Assembly: GCA_037975125.1 (NCBI GenBank)
Contig: CM075862.1
Location: forward strand, 41,147,924 to 41,211,923
Reading direction: 5' to 3'
DNA: 64,000 nt
From: Latrodectus hesperus
Lineage: Eukaryota; Arthropoda; Arachnida; Araneae; Theridiidae
The translations under genes were made by a program, and so were the position numbers. This document shows positions 28,413-40,534 of the stretch, one piece after another. The notes under the pieces are model-generated. The model worked only from the letters and a program-made list of their open reading frames with translations. It was not told the DNA's origin and did not search any database. Position 1 is the first letter of the stretch, and each line of letters begins with the position of its first letter.

Positions 28413-28478
28413 TTTTGTTGCAAGTAATTTATTTTGAACTAATTAAAATTTGTTCAAAATAGATTACTTGCAACAAAA
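28413..28478. repeat. Long hairpin: 27-bp inverted repeat, 12-nt loop
   Basis: Left arm 28413-28439 (begins TTTTGTTGCAAGTAAT, ends TTTTGAAC) pairs with right arm 28452-28478 with a single T/C difference. The loop is 28440-28451. The arms are much better matched than expected by chance in this AT-rich DNA. It could be the remnant of a palindromic MITE or a transcribed hairpin. Confidence 0.9.
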
Positions 28479-29849
28479 ACTATTTTGAGCCATTAATGAC
28501 GAAAATTAATGTCAATTGTGATGCCATACAATATTTATGTAGAAATAGATATGCATATTTCAAATATTTTCGATGGAATTGTAAGAACATTAGATATTTT
28601 ATTTCAATATTCAAATTATAACAGATCGAATATTTTAAGAGATTAATTTTGTTCACTGTGTAAATGATTATTTTAAATAATTTACATATAAATGATTATT
28701 TTGCATTTCTTTTTCTATATTTCGATTATTGTAAATGGTTGAGATCTAGATTGCATGAGATATATAGAATACAAATAATTAATATTTTTGTGTGCAAAGA
28801 ATCTTGGATAGCATCATTAAGTAATATTTTTCGTTTATAGTTTATTAATTCATAGTTCATATGAAAATCCAATTTAAAAAAATGGGAGAAAAGATTAGCT
28901 GAATTATTGTTAAACTTTGTAAGTGGCAGTGTAACATTTCTCTAGTTTCTGTCAAATTATTCATATTGCGAAACGATTATGACAATAGTCACGCCATCAG
29001 TGGCAAGCAATATTTCATACATTTTTGCAATATGAAGTTAGTTTAAAATTCATATATTTTCCCCTTTGATGGGAATTACTTATAAAATGCATCGAAAAAT
29101 TACTGACTCAACTGGAGTTTTTACTATGCCTTTGGATTAAAAACAAAAGAGTGGGCTATGTGCATGCCAACACATTATTCGTTTATAAATTGTTGGTTTT
29201 GTCGAAACTACAAGTCATTGCTAAGAACAATGGATTAAATGACTTTATATCCTCTAACTCGTGCGCAAACATCCAATTTAACTAATATTCCTAAAGTCCT
29301 AATGATTTTCAACTATCTTGTTGATACCAATTAATAACCAGCAGTAAATACCTTAACAATGTTGCCACAGCTTTAATTTTAATACCTTCATCAGGCAATA
29401 TTCTATAGCAAATATAATAATTTCAATTTTATTTTTAAGTATTGTCAACTGATTGAGAATAATAGTAAGACATTCAAATATTAGAGATTCCTTTATCGTT
29501 CAAAAATAAATTCATTTAGATTACTTTGCAATAATATATCTTAGCGATCGTAAGAGTTGATTTAAGATTTGAATTACAGGAATGTCGCGAATATAATGGT
29601 TTCATAAAATTCACTATCTTTAAGAGGACTTGACCATACATATTTCTTTCATGCTCTTCCCAAGGTGGACGTTGGAACTTAGGGCTTGATAACTTTAACA
29701 CAGTTGTCTTCATTATTCCGCGAATTCAGACATGCAGAACAAATTCTAAAGCATCACAATTCAACAGGGAAAAGATCTGAAGCATGGTTTCATTTTTCGC
29801 CTGTTACGCTCTTTCTGTAAACTTTTCAAACACAAGAGCTATAAATTTA
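28479..29849. other. AT-rich DNA, no gene seen
   Basis: The minus frame 29516-29713 is unrecognised. No repeat array, TIR pair or tRNA box is seen. Confidence 0.5.
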
Positions 29850-30161
29850 ACAGTTTCATTTCTAAAGGGACACCGATTTCGAACCTTTTGAGCGAAGCGA
29901 AACAGTGGCACATCAAGACCACATTCACCACGTTTTGGCGCCTCTTAAAATCATGTGCACCATGGGAATTGCGCAGGGATATTTGATGACGTCACCGCAT
30001 TTGCATATTTCTAACTATGTCCGACTGTTGGGGATATTTTTCCCTCCGTAATGTTACTTGGGACACCGCGAGGAACAGTTGGCGGATTTTAATGAAATGG
30101 TAATGGATTATTCTCCCCTGACGCTGTTAGAATGGGAAACGCTCTTTTCATGAATATTTGT
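29850..30161. promoter_or_regulatory. Less AT-rich island with CRE and octamer motifs
   Basis: This 300-bp stretch is clearly richer in G+C than its surroundings and is not part of any repeat seen here. It carries a perfect palindromic CRE, TGACGTCA, at 29987-29994 and a perfect octamer, ATTTGCAT, at 29999-30006, five bases apart. The word GGGACACCG occurs twice (about 29869 and 30059). These motifs bind CREB/ATF and POU-domain factors in animals. It could be a promoter or enhancer, an untranslated exon, or the relic of an unknown element. No convincing open frame crosses it. Confidence 0.3.
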
Positions 30162-30721
30162 ACGTTCTGAGAAGAAAATGTGAATTTAATAATGTTTCTT
30201 TTGTTCGCTTGTACATGTGTTTAATCACCAGAAACATAAACGTAACTGTGTTAAATGACTTCATTATCTATTTATAGTGCTACACGAGAGCGCGCTATGT
30301 ACTATCTAATGGTTGACAGCTAGCATTGCTTTGTTCTTTGAAGTAAATTTCAAAATAAACATTTCTAATATAAGCTTTAAAATTTTGAGTCTAAGCAGAT
30401 ACATTTTTGGGCTTACAATAATTCAATGAAATTAGTTACTTTATTAAAGGTGCTAATTTTTGAATTATAATGCATTGTTCATAATTTCTATTAAAATACT
30501 CTTAAGTGTTGACGTTTAATTAATGAAATTTTTAGGGAAATACCAAGTTTGATCGCATTAATAAAATCCATTGAATAGAATCAAAAATTTCGCAATGTAA
30601 TAAGTATTACCTTTGAAACATGGCTATCTAAATTTAAAGTGTATAAATAAGGCATTAAATATTTCACTAAATACATTTTCATTGAAATGTAATTTGAAAG
30701 AAAATTATTTCCTAAAATTAG
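30162..30721. other. AT-rich DNA, no gene seen
   Basis: Nothing is recognised between the island and the LINE fragment. Confidence 0.6.
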
Positions 30722-30727
30722 CTACAT

Positions 30728-31005
30728 GTTGTTGTTCCTTATTCTCACTGTCTGACGGAGTCAGACAAGATCCACGAGCCCGTCGACTGTAAGAAAGTCG
30801 AAGACTAGGAAAGGATTGCTAAAGAGATCCTCCTTAGAGAGACTCATGCAATCCAAAAGGTGCTCAGGAGAGACTTTGGCACTTGGTGCATGTGACGAAG
30901 GTTTTCCTGCCCTCGTTGTAAGTGAGGCACTTGATGTGACCACTAGCAAATCTTGAGAGAGTAGTCGGGGTATGTCTGTCACAAGGGAGGTCAAGGGAAA
31001 ATCTC
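30728..31005 (-). mobile_element. 5'-truncated LINE 3' end (RNase H/zinc-knuckle C-terminus)
   Basis: Minus strand. The extreme C-terminus of a non-LTR retrotransposon ORF2 is visible: RFASGHIKCLTY and GRKTFVTCTKC, then, after a frame change near 30870-30879, SPEHLLDCMS and LVFDFLTVDGLVDLV with its stop at 30761-30763. CTKC followed by H-x3-C (HLLDC) is the C-terminal zinc knuckle common in arthropod LINEs of the RNase-H-bearing groups. The 3' end carries a perfect 7-bp stem-loop, GTCTGACTCCGTCAGAC (minus strand, 30750-30766), which overlaps the stop. It then has GAATAAGGAACAACAACA, ending at 30727. CTACAT at 30722-30727 and 31006-31011 may be a short target-site duplication. The truncation and frameshift make it dead. 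Confidence 0.85.
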
Positions 31006-31099
31006 CTACATTATTACATTAATTAGCAAAACAATCCGTTAAAATTGCGCTATGAGATACGATAATTAAATTACAGAACTATTCTTAATCATACATTTT

Positions 31100-32170
31100 T
31101 TGAAAACATAAAAACCTTGTAGTCTCTTCCATATAATCATTTTATCTACCAATACATTGCTGCATACCAGTGAACAACTGTTCTAAATAGTGCTGCAGGT
31201 GTTATTAATTGTTATTTTAACTTCTTCTGAGATTAAAAATATGAATAAAATCATTGTAAGAACGAAATTTCGAAACACATTTAACTTCTTACAACAGGTA
31301 AAAGTAGCATGATGTGAGATGTGATGAGTACGGTGGTTACAGTTAATGCGTTTGTCTGCTAAGAAGTCTCTCACAAAATGTGCATTGTACGTTAGATGTT
31401 GTTATGATGAAAAAATCATATAATTTTGCCACAGGTTTAATCCTTTCTTCCGTATTCTTTCCCTTCTTAGTACCTTAATTGTTGTTGTTCTGTTGTTAAT
31501 TAATGTTGTTCTGCTAGTTTACCATTTGGTCTTGAGGTATCCATTCATTCCTCATGTAACCATTAATATCGAAAAAGGTTTGGTGAGCTTAATCTTAAGT
31601 TTGAACTGGCACAGTCAAGCTTTTTCGAGTTTTGAAGATGTGGAGGTTTTCAGCGTATGGATTGTCATTTAATTTCAGGGTCCAACAAAAATTCCTAACA
31701 TTCATCACGAGTGAGACTTTTTCAATTCCATCAGAATCTCTTATGAAGAGTTTTTGATGTCCCCACAAACATTTTCTCTGTTCATTTTAATCGCATGCCA
31801 TGTTTATAATACCATTTCTGCACAAATTTTCATGTAGTTCTTTAAATATTCATTTGGGGTCAGAAAGTTTATTACTGTCTCACTTTCAATGTTCATAATG
31901 TCTGACATTGACCGAACAATCGAACGTCTGTCATTATGCTCGTTTTTATTAATTATTTCAATAGTTTCATCAAAGTTTGATGTCACTGGTTAAGCAGAAC
32001 TTTCATAATCTTCAACAGCTTCCCTACCTACCAAAAACACATTTGTGAAATTCGAAAGTTTGATAACATTAGATGCAATTATCTCCTAACACCTCATTTA
32101 GCAATTTAAAACATTTAGTTGGAATTTTTTGATTTCAGGAAGAATTTTAAATTTAGGCGCTGCTTAATTC
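31100..32170 (-). pseudogene. Nearly full-length mariner transposase pseudogene
   Basis: Minus-strand relic read from about 32170 down. Recognisable blocks in order: FKLLNEVLGDN and FEFHKC (family F-WHKRF); VGREAVEDYESSA and PVTSNFDETIEIINK (family GREDVEDDERSGRPVTS); NDRRSIVRSMSDIMNI; KICAEMVL and KMNRENVCGD; LTRDEC with the first catalytic Asp; DPEIK and QSIR; FFDINGYMRNEWIPQDQ (family FFD--GIVR-EF-P-GQ); VLRRERE and RKRLNLW; FHHNN at the second catalytic site (Asp to Asn); VRDFLADKRIN; and FTGMQQCIGR near the end. An AAC-rich insertion interrupts it near 31480-31510. Stops and frameshifts are numerous. The 60-codon frame at 31804-31986 and the 63-codon frame at 31183-31374 are surviving pieces. 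Confidence 0.85.
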
Positions 32171-32698
32171 TTAACCCAATCAAGATAATATCATTTCGAC
32201 ATAACAGAGCCACACTCAAAATTAACTCGTCAAGGATAAAATTAACTGAATTGTATGAAGAGACATAATAACTTTTACCTACAACCCATATTTCTAAAAG
32301 AACTTCATTTCATTTCCATTTAGCTCCACTAAGCTTAAAGGCTAGAGATTCTTAATCGGGTTGCTCAACTGTTACACTTAAAGAAATTTTAACTTGGACA
32401 TCTTGTCTGTATTATTTTAAGTCATACGTAATACAGTAATATTTGAATATAATTAAATAAAAAACTTTGAATAGTATATTTTATGGTTTATTTTCTGAAA
32501 AATATTCTCTTAGCGAGGCTAAATTGCTTAAGGAAATTAAAGAACAGTTTAAATTATGTAAGCAATAATGCTAACAAATAAAAATGATATTCCCGTGCTT
32601 CTACATTAATATTTAATACCCTAAAAAATAATTCAATATATAGAAAATTAAAAACTAATATGAATATGAATTTTTGCATGTCTATATAATTTCTTCTG
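32171..32698. other. AT-rich DNA, no gene seen
   Basis: It may include the decayed 5' end of the mariner copy next to it. No terminal inverted repeat could be placed. Confidence 0.5.
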
Positions 32699-32969
<271 letters not shown>

Positions 32970-32972
<3 letters not shown>

Positions 32973-35900
32973 AATATTTATATATAAATATATAATTATA
33001 ATAATAATAATAAAAAACCATTGTTCCAATAAATAAATTCTGGAAAGTTCAACATGAAAATACTAATAATATTCTTGCAAAGATTATGCATTATGTTTTC
33101 CTTTAAAAGAACTGTCATTTTCATTAATTTCTTATTACTAAAAATGTATAAAAAGTAAAATTATTTCCATATTAGAGTACCTAATTACTGTATATTTTTC
33201 CACCGTATTGAATTTTTAGATTAAAATTTATTGTTTGCAAACAATTCCTATTCCTAAGCATTTTAAGTGAACCATTGTTCAGGAATGTAAATCGAATCTC
33301 TAAATACCTAGGAAATATTAAATAACTACTAAGACAGTTTGTACAAATCCCAGATATTTTAGAATTACATTGATGTTTTGAGCCAATAATTGTATCAAGA
33401 ATTCTAGAGAAAAGGAAATAAAACACACTTAGTAAGATATTGGCAGAATTAAATAAAGTCTTATATAAGCCGTATTTTATTTGCTGCTTTTATATATTTT
33501 GCTTCTTAAGTTGAACAATTACCTTTATTAGAAAAATGGAACCTTCTCTATTTTTTTATTTTTATTTATTTATTTTTCACGGAACGGGAACATTCTTGAT
33601 TGAAAATAAAGATTAAAATTTTCGATAATCGATTAGTGAAATGAAAAATAACAAGTATCTTTTGACTTGGATTTATTTCTTAGTAATTATTTTAGTCTTT
33701 CTTGTATATAATTTCCTTTAAGTTTTTCTATTTAAAAGTACTAAAATAATTTCTTCAAACAAATGCTAAATTAAAGTAAAAATATTAGGCACAAAATATA
33801 TTTTTGAAAAAAAAAATGGATGAATCGGTAATTTGAAATTTATTTTATTTTTCATTGAAGCGCATTTCTACTACCTTTCAGTTAAGTTATCAGGAAAAAT
33901 AATTTCCGATCACATTAGCACATAATACCAAATATTTTTTCATATGTTACAAAGAATTTGTAAATAAACAAGAAAATGTGCTACACAATCATCTAATTTA
34001 ATAATATGATCAACACATTTATTTTTTAAGTTAAACATAGCGAATGTTCAGTTATGAGAAAATTAATTTAATAATTATTTTTTTAAGATTGCATTTATTA
34101 TAAGAGTTTTTTTCAAAGCTTTTGTGGATTTAATTGAAATTAAATTAGCACAGGGATGTCAGTGTTTCTCTAAAGAGGGAATCTTTACATAAGATCTTTC
34201 TATGAATTCAATGAAAAATATGTCGAAAATTCTCTAAGTACTGAGAATATGAAATTGTTTCAAATATTAAATATTAAAATCAACATGTATCCGATTTCAC
34301 TTTACAGAAATAAAGCCAATAAATATTGACAATTGATTTGATTTCTTTATTAATACATTAGTTTTTTTCCATAATTTTTTTTACTATTACATGTGAACTA
34401 AATATTAAGTCAAAAATTTGGAATTTTTTTTTCTATTTGAAAAGGATGTTTACTTATATGTAGTTTACATAAGAAATCTAAATATCATGCAATTATTAAA
34501 TTTCCACAAAAATACAAAATAATTCAAATAATAATAAAATAATTAATTTTATTTTAATCTATTAAAATTTAAGACTTTAATATGTTTGAATAAAAGGATA
34601 AAATATTTTAACTTATAAAAAAAAAAATATTTATGACGCAGTTTAGTAAGATTCTTAGAATATTTATCTAAACTTTATACTACTTGAAATTTTATTCACT
34701 ATAAAATGTGAAGGCGCACATTTTGTAAACACATATTTACTATTGGCATTCGTACTTTGAGACAATGAAATGAAACAAAGTTATCTAAAAATATGTGTAC
34801 AAAGACAGTAAATTATATTGGTTACCAAGCTTATTCTTACATTCCATTAATTAGTGAGAGGATTCATTTTTGATTTTAGGAAAGCCATTTACCATGGTTT
34901 AAAAAGGGATTTAAAAAGACATGTTTTTTTGATAAAGTTGAGATCAAACTTTTGAATTTTAATTGAGAAATAAAAGTTTAAAACCCATCAATCGCGTTAT
35001 TAGGATTCATTTTATGTGTATTAAATTTTTATATAATAACATTATATAATGCAATATTCTAATAGGAAAAATGAAAAAAGGTTTCTGGGCTAAAATTTGT
35101 AAATTAAAAAAAACATTAAGTTTCTAAAAACATCTGAAATTTCTTTGGAAATTTTTGTAAGTATTTGGTTTATATTTGTTAAAGGGAATGAAGAATTTAT
35201 CATAAATGACAAATTTATATTTTAAGATTCTGTAATTTCAATTTTGACTATGGCTAAAATGTGAATAACCCCAGTTTATATTCAGTTTTTTATAAGTTTA
35301 AAAAAACTCATTTTACCGAAGAAACTCAATGATACCAGAATTGTAGTACTTTAATGAAATTTAGTTCACTACAGAATAGAAATCATGGTATTGATTAATA
35401 ATAGTATTATTGTTTCTATTTAAATTGATTTCTACTTACAATACTGGTAAATATTACTTTAATAAATATATTACAATTACAAATATAAAAAGATGCATAT
35501 AAGCAATATGTATTTATTTATCTTTACCTTAATCAAAACATTGAGTTTAAAAGTTAATTTAAAAAGAAAAATTCATGACAAATAATTTGCACGAGTACTG
35601 GATTTTATTTGTTTTCAATGCATTTTATTTTGTTTCTTTCTGAAAATTGAAAATATATAATGCTTGTATCCCATATATTAAGCCCAAGTCAAGTTACGAG
35701 GTTGACACCTGAACTAGCGCGGCATTTTTCATATAACACAGGGCTAACACGAGCACTGGTTATAAAATGTTTATCCAATCAGATAACGTTTTCTTATCTG
35801 GAAAAATTATAAATATTTACAAAATTGAAACTTTAAATAAAACTTTTAACTTTTACTATGATTTGAATTAATGTTTTATCTAAAATTTCATATATTATTT

Positions 35901-37071
35901 GGAACTTTGAAATTCCTGTTAACTAAATTCTAATATGACTCACAATTACTTAAAACAATTGTAATTGAGTTATTTCAGGTATGTAATAATTTAGATAACT
36001 TAATCTTTACTTGGTAAAGGTATGTAAAAAATGAGTTAAAAATTTTATTTTTAGTTTTCAAAAACTTTTATATATGTATATAAACTTAATTAATTTATAG
36101 TGATGATAATTCAGTTAAAGGTATTTATAAAAATAATCCCTTTTGGGAGAATAATTTTCATTGAAATACATCATATTTATTAGAATAAGAGAATTGTACT
36201 TTTATTTATTTAGCTGTTTGAAAATTGCATTTAAATTACCATTCCTTATAAATTAGAAAACGGATCTTAAAACGACATTTCTAGTTTCATTGGATATAAA
36301 TTCTAACCATTTAACGTTAAAACTATGCCATTACCTTAAATGTATTTTGCATTCTGTAAGACTTCAAAGATTTCCATCAATTTCAAAGTTTTATGCTTGA
36401 AGAATCGAAAGAAAACATTAAGTTGTGATTTTGACTTAAAGTCATTGAAACGGGGTTCAATTTGAATTCACTATTATCTATTTGAAAACCATCATGCTAT
36501 AATGGACGGAATTGTGTGTATTACTTTTGACTGAATTTTCTTATATTCAAATCACATTGATTCTCGTCTACATTGAATTACAGATTTTGGTTACAAAAGT
36601 GTGTTCTTTCTGATTAACAATTCACAAATTATATTTTATATTAAAGTAGCTCATGAATTAATTTTAATGGGTACTTTTGAATACCTAGTGAGATCTTATC
36701 AGACTTGGATAAAAGTTTTATGATATTCTAAGCCACCAAAGCAAAAGGGGAAAAATTAGTATTGGACATTCGTAATTATACTCTTTGATTTTAGTTTCAA
36801 TAAATTATGTATGTGGGGTAACCTACAATCTTCTTAAATCAAAAGTAGTTATGGAACCTGGCCATATTTTGTTGAGAAACTGTTAGTCTAGGAATGTGAC
36901 TTTCAACTGCTCATCGTTCTTATTAATATCAATATTTTTCGAATTTAATTATTTCCTAAATGGTTACCCATTACAATGGATAATAAGTGCTAATCTAATG
37001 ACCAGCTTTCATAATGGTTAATCGCATTAAACTGTTATGTCTTTCTGCTTATGCGGCTAATAAATTTGTGT
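32970..37071. other. AT-rich DNA, no gene seen
   Basis: No gene is seen in 4 kb. A patch of about 80 bases at 35690-35770 is less AT-rich (it contains GAACTAGCGCGGCATTTTT) but matches nothing I know. The minus frame 33181-33426 is unrecognised. Confidence 0.5.
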
Positions 37072-37446
37072 GTCACTTACGACACTTGGAGAAGCCAAGC
37101 TCACTATGCCGTCATAGCGCGAATTTAAGTCAACAGGGTGCGTCTTTCGTTTAATCAGAGCACTACGAATGTGAAAATACGACTTTTCTTTAAACTCCTC
37201 CGATAGATGGCGCCACCAGAAGATCCACTCCTTCAATTTTTACACTGATCTGAAGGGGAAGTAATTTTCTACAGACCACTACATCGATGGTAACTGCTCT
37301 ACGACCGACCACAGGACTTTCAATCCCACAGATTTAACAAGTACGTGTATCGCGTGTACTCGGTGGCTCTTTGGTGGCATTGGGCATTGAACCCCGCTCT
37401 TGCGAACTGAATGTCGATACCTTAACCACTATGCTAACACGGCCCC
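37072..37446 (-). mobile_element. SINE family A, copy 4
   Basis: Minus-strand copy. The head at 37375-37446 begins GGGGCCGTGTTAGCATAGTGG on the element strand. The B box has a mutation (GGTTCAATGCC). The body is full length, and the 3' hairpin word GCTTGGCTTCTCCAAG is followed by GTAAGTG with no AAC repeat. The target-site duplication is eroded: TAATAAATTTGTGTG and TATAAAACTTGTTGA only partly agree. A frame at 37334-37591 across its head is not a gene. Confidence 0.88.
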
Positions 37447-37873
37447 TATAAAACTTGTTGATACGATTAATAGAGATTGGAATGTGCTTTATAACTTTTT
37501 CCCTCCATTTAAATACATAAAAAAGTCCATTATCAATAAAATGGGGATGGATATTGTATGCCATACTTATTTTTGATAAAATATCTGTCACAGGACCAAG
37601 TGAATCACGGCATATATAGCACTAAAATAAAAATGTAATATTCTTTTGTCAATGCATGTATATTAAATGAATACGAAATATATTTTACATTCCTTTCTCT
37701 CATCGTATTAATAGATTTTAAAAATATTACAAAATTTTGTATTCGTCACATTTTTTTATATTTCATGCTTAATTAACTAATAGTAATTTTTGTCTTCACT
37801 TGACACAAACTTCTTTATATTAAAGTTTCCATTATAAAAATAAAATGAATCATATTCTTGCAAAGCGAAGTAT
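37447..37873. other. AT-rich DNA, no gene seen
   Basis: Nothing is recognised. Confidence 0.6.
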
Positions 37874-37985
37874 AAAAACAGTTTTAAAGTTTAACACTCG
37901 TGTCCTTAATGCTTAAAAATGGAAGAAAAACAGTTTTAAAGTTTAACACTCGTGTCCTTAATGCTTAAAAATGGAAGAAAAACAG
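37874..37985. repeat. Perfect 52-bp tandem duplication
   Basis: Two identical 52-bp units at 37879-37930 and 37931-37982 (unit begins CAGTTTTAAAGTTTAACACT). The identity extends five bases to the left and a few bases (CAG) to the right. The absence of any mismatch indicates a very recent slippage duplication or an assembly duplication. Confidence 0.97.
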
Positions 37986-39320
37986 GAAAATTTCCTTTTT
38001 TTCATTCTTTCAAGGATAAACAGCTTTTTCAACTTGGACATAATCTTTTCGTTTTTTTTAAAACATATTTTTATTTATTTCGGGAGAGATAAAAAAGACT
38101 TAGGAAAAGAAACGAGAATACATCAAACTTGAAGGTATAAAAATGGGAAGAGAACTCTTTTCGTAGATGTCAAACATAAAAGTTTATATAAAAGTATCGG
38201 CTTGATACCTCATTTTTACTCTTAGCTCCTTATTCTTTACTTTTTCTCTATTCATACATAACTAGAACTTCTAAAAGAAAAAAGCGAAGTGCCAAGGCAT
38301 AGCAGTTATCTTCTTGCAACAGTTTTCCTTCTAAACCTTTAAGATGGGGCAATACAAAAACACATAATCAATGTTTTTTTTTCTTTACACAAATTGTGTG
38401 TGCTTGCCTCTTAAGAGGTGAGAAATTTTGTTTGGATTCCTGCGCAAATATTTACTATTTAATTAACGGAGCATTTTCAAGGAAATAAATGTCGTCGACG
38501 TTTCTTTTCCGATCCAAGTCCCTTATTTGGTCCACAAATAAATCTAGAGATGCTTACGCAGAGAAAACGTACTAAACAATTATCTATGAACAATATTGTC
38601 ATTTCTTCTTTTATATAAAAGTGGTTGGAACAAAATAATGTTATTTGCTTCTATCTTTTTTGTTGAACAATAATGGTATATGTTTATCGTGTTTGTTCGA
38701 TTTGTCATCTTCAAGGACAATACTCATATGTGAAAGATTAACAGAGAGAGATATTTTAAGGAAAAATTAAATTTACTTATAAATTACTTGAAAACATTTT
38801 CCTATACTTCTTAAAACTATATTCGCAAAAATTATTGATAACAGAAATAATTTTTATTCCTTGCTAATTTATCAAAAAAAGACATTTTCAAATATAAAGG
38901 AAAGCAATTTTAAGATTTTTTCCATGAGTGTAATGTGAATTTTATTATTAAAAAGAGAAAAAGTAGAAGTTTTGTTGTAGTATAACATGGTATTGATGAA
39001 GAAGACATAGTCTTTGAAAGAATAGTCCTTGAAATAATTTTATTGGTTCAAAATTAGTTCTACAAACAACAATAATTTTATCGTAATAATGAGTAATGCG
39101 TTGGATTTTAAAAGTTTAAATTAGTAATTATTAATTATGAGATTTATTGCAACAGTATCCCAGATATTTCTTAAAAAATATTGCAATAAAATTTTTAAAA
39201 AATTATCTGTATATAATTTTTTACGTGTTTTTTTCTTACATCGTGGATAAAATTTTTGAAAGTTTATTAATGTTTCGTATTGTCACTTTAATGTTATGAA
39301 AAATTTTTGATGAGAATTAT

Positions 39321-39324
<4 letters not shown>
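37986..39324. other. AT-rich DNA, no gene seen
   Basis: No gene or mobile element is recognised. Confidence 0.55.
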
Positions 39325-39415
<91 letters not shown>

Positions 39416-39427
39416 GATATAGATATG
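39325..39427. repeat. (TA)n microsatellite with GATA-like end
   Basis: A TA run at 39325-39408 grades into AGATAGATATAGATATG at about 39411-39427. Confidence 0.96.
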
Positions 39428-39511
39428 TCTGTAGTTGTGTATGTGAATATGTGTACACTGTCCTTTAAAGTGCTGACCAAAGAAAACAATTCGACACTTT
39501 AGAATTTGTAT

Positions 39512-39887
39512 GGGGCCATGGTAGCCTAGTGGTTAGGGCATCGGCCTACCCTTTGGATTTCCAAAGCCACTAAAGAGCCATCGAGTACATTCGATATACG
39601 TGCTCGTTAAATCTGTGGAATCGAAAGTCCTGTGGTTGGTAGTTGAGCAGTTACCATGGGTGCAATGGTCTGGAGAAATTTACTCCCCCTGCAGATCAAT
39701 GCCAAAATTGAGGAAGTAGATTTTCAGGTGCTGCCTTCTATCGGAGGATTTGAAGAGCAAAAGTCGTACTTTCACCTTCATGGTGCTCTGATTAAACGAA
39801 AGACGCTCCCAATTGACTTAAATTCGCATAACCAAGTCATAGCAAGCTTGGCTTGTCCAAGTGTTGTTAGTAACAACAACAACAATT
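39512..39887 (+). mobile_element. SINE family A, copy 5
   Basis: Plus-strand copy. The head GGGGCCATGGTAGCCTAGTGG has an intact A box, but the tRNA-like region is rearranged after ATCGGCCT and no B box is left, so it should not drive RNA polymerase III. The body is full length. The 3' end is the clearest family A tail: GCTTGGCTTGTCCAAG, a spacer, then TAACAACAACAACAA. A possible eroded target-site duplication is AATTTGTATG and AATTTATGTT. The 89-codon frame at 39656-39925 is a by-product. Confidence 0.9.
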
Positions 39888-39888
39888 T

Positions 39889-40534
39889 ATGTTTAATTAA
39901 CTTTGGTCTTATTTATTTTCTATAGTTGTTTGTGTGACAATATTTTGATGATATAAAAAATATTTTACGCTGTTTAAATAACATATCCCGAGATATCACT
40001 GCATTATTCATATGATTTCATAAAAAGTAAATGACTAGATCAAATAAATCGATTTAAAGTGAGAGCTGTTTAATTGACGCAAAGGAAAGAAGTTTACTGT
40101 AGGTGTTAGGTTTCTGCTTTCCACAAGCACAAATGTCTGTGGTGTCTGGTATCTTCCAGATTTTCTTTCTACCGGCACATGAATTAAAATTTTTTTGAAG
40201 CTCTTACCTTGGCGTAAGGATGATATCCTATTCTTAGGATTGAGAAATGTGTAATTAAATACCAAACAACTTGAGATAAATGTTGGATTTCTGTTTTTTG
40301 CATACAGATTTAATTATGTAGAATCATGGTAATTTTCGACTCTTTTTCTTAATGTCCTAAAAATAAAATCCATTGTTTATGGAAAGTTCTTCCATAAAAT
40401 GTCTCAATGAGAACTTTGTTAAGCTGTTCGAAATGCAAAATCAAATGTCTGCAAATTGATTAAGCAATAAGCATCTTTTGTCAATAAGCATCTATTGAGG
40501 TTCTGTAACCTGCTAAAAAATGCTTATTCCTAAC
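39889..40534. other. Intergenic DNA, no gene called
   Basis: The minus frame at 40035-40265 (76 codons) lies in a slightly less AT-rich patch and holds a splice-donor-like CAAGGTAAGAG on the minus strand near 40202-40212. I do not recognise the product and do not call an exon. Around 40468-40498 an 18-base word (CAATAAGCATCT) repeats twice. Confidence 0.4.

Noticed and set aside
40035..40265. 76-codon minus frame with a splice-donor-like CAAGGTAAGAG, considered as an exon
   Set aside because: There is no matching acceptor or recognisable peptide, and a single donor-like word is expected by chance.
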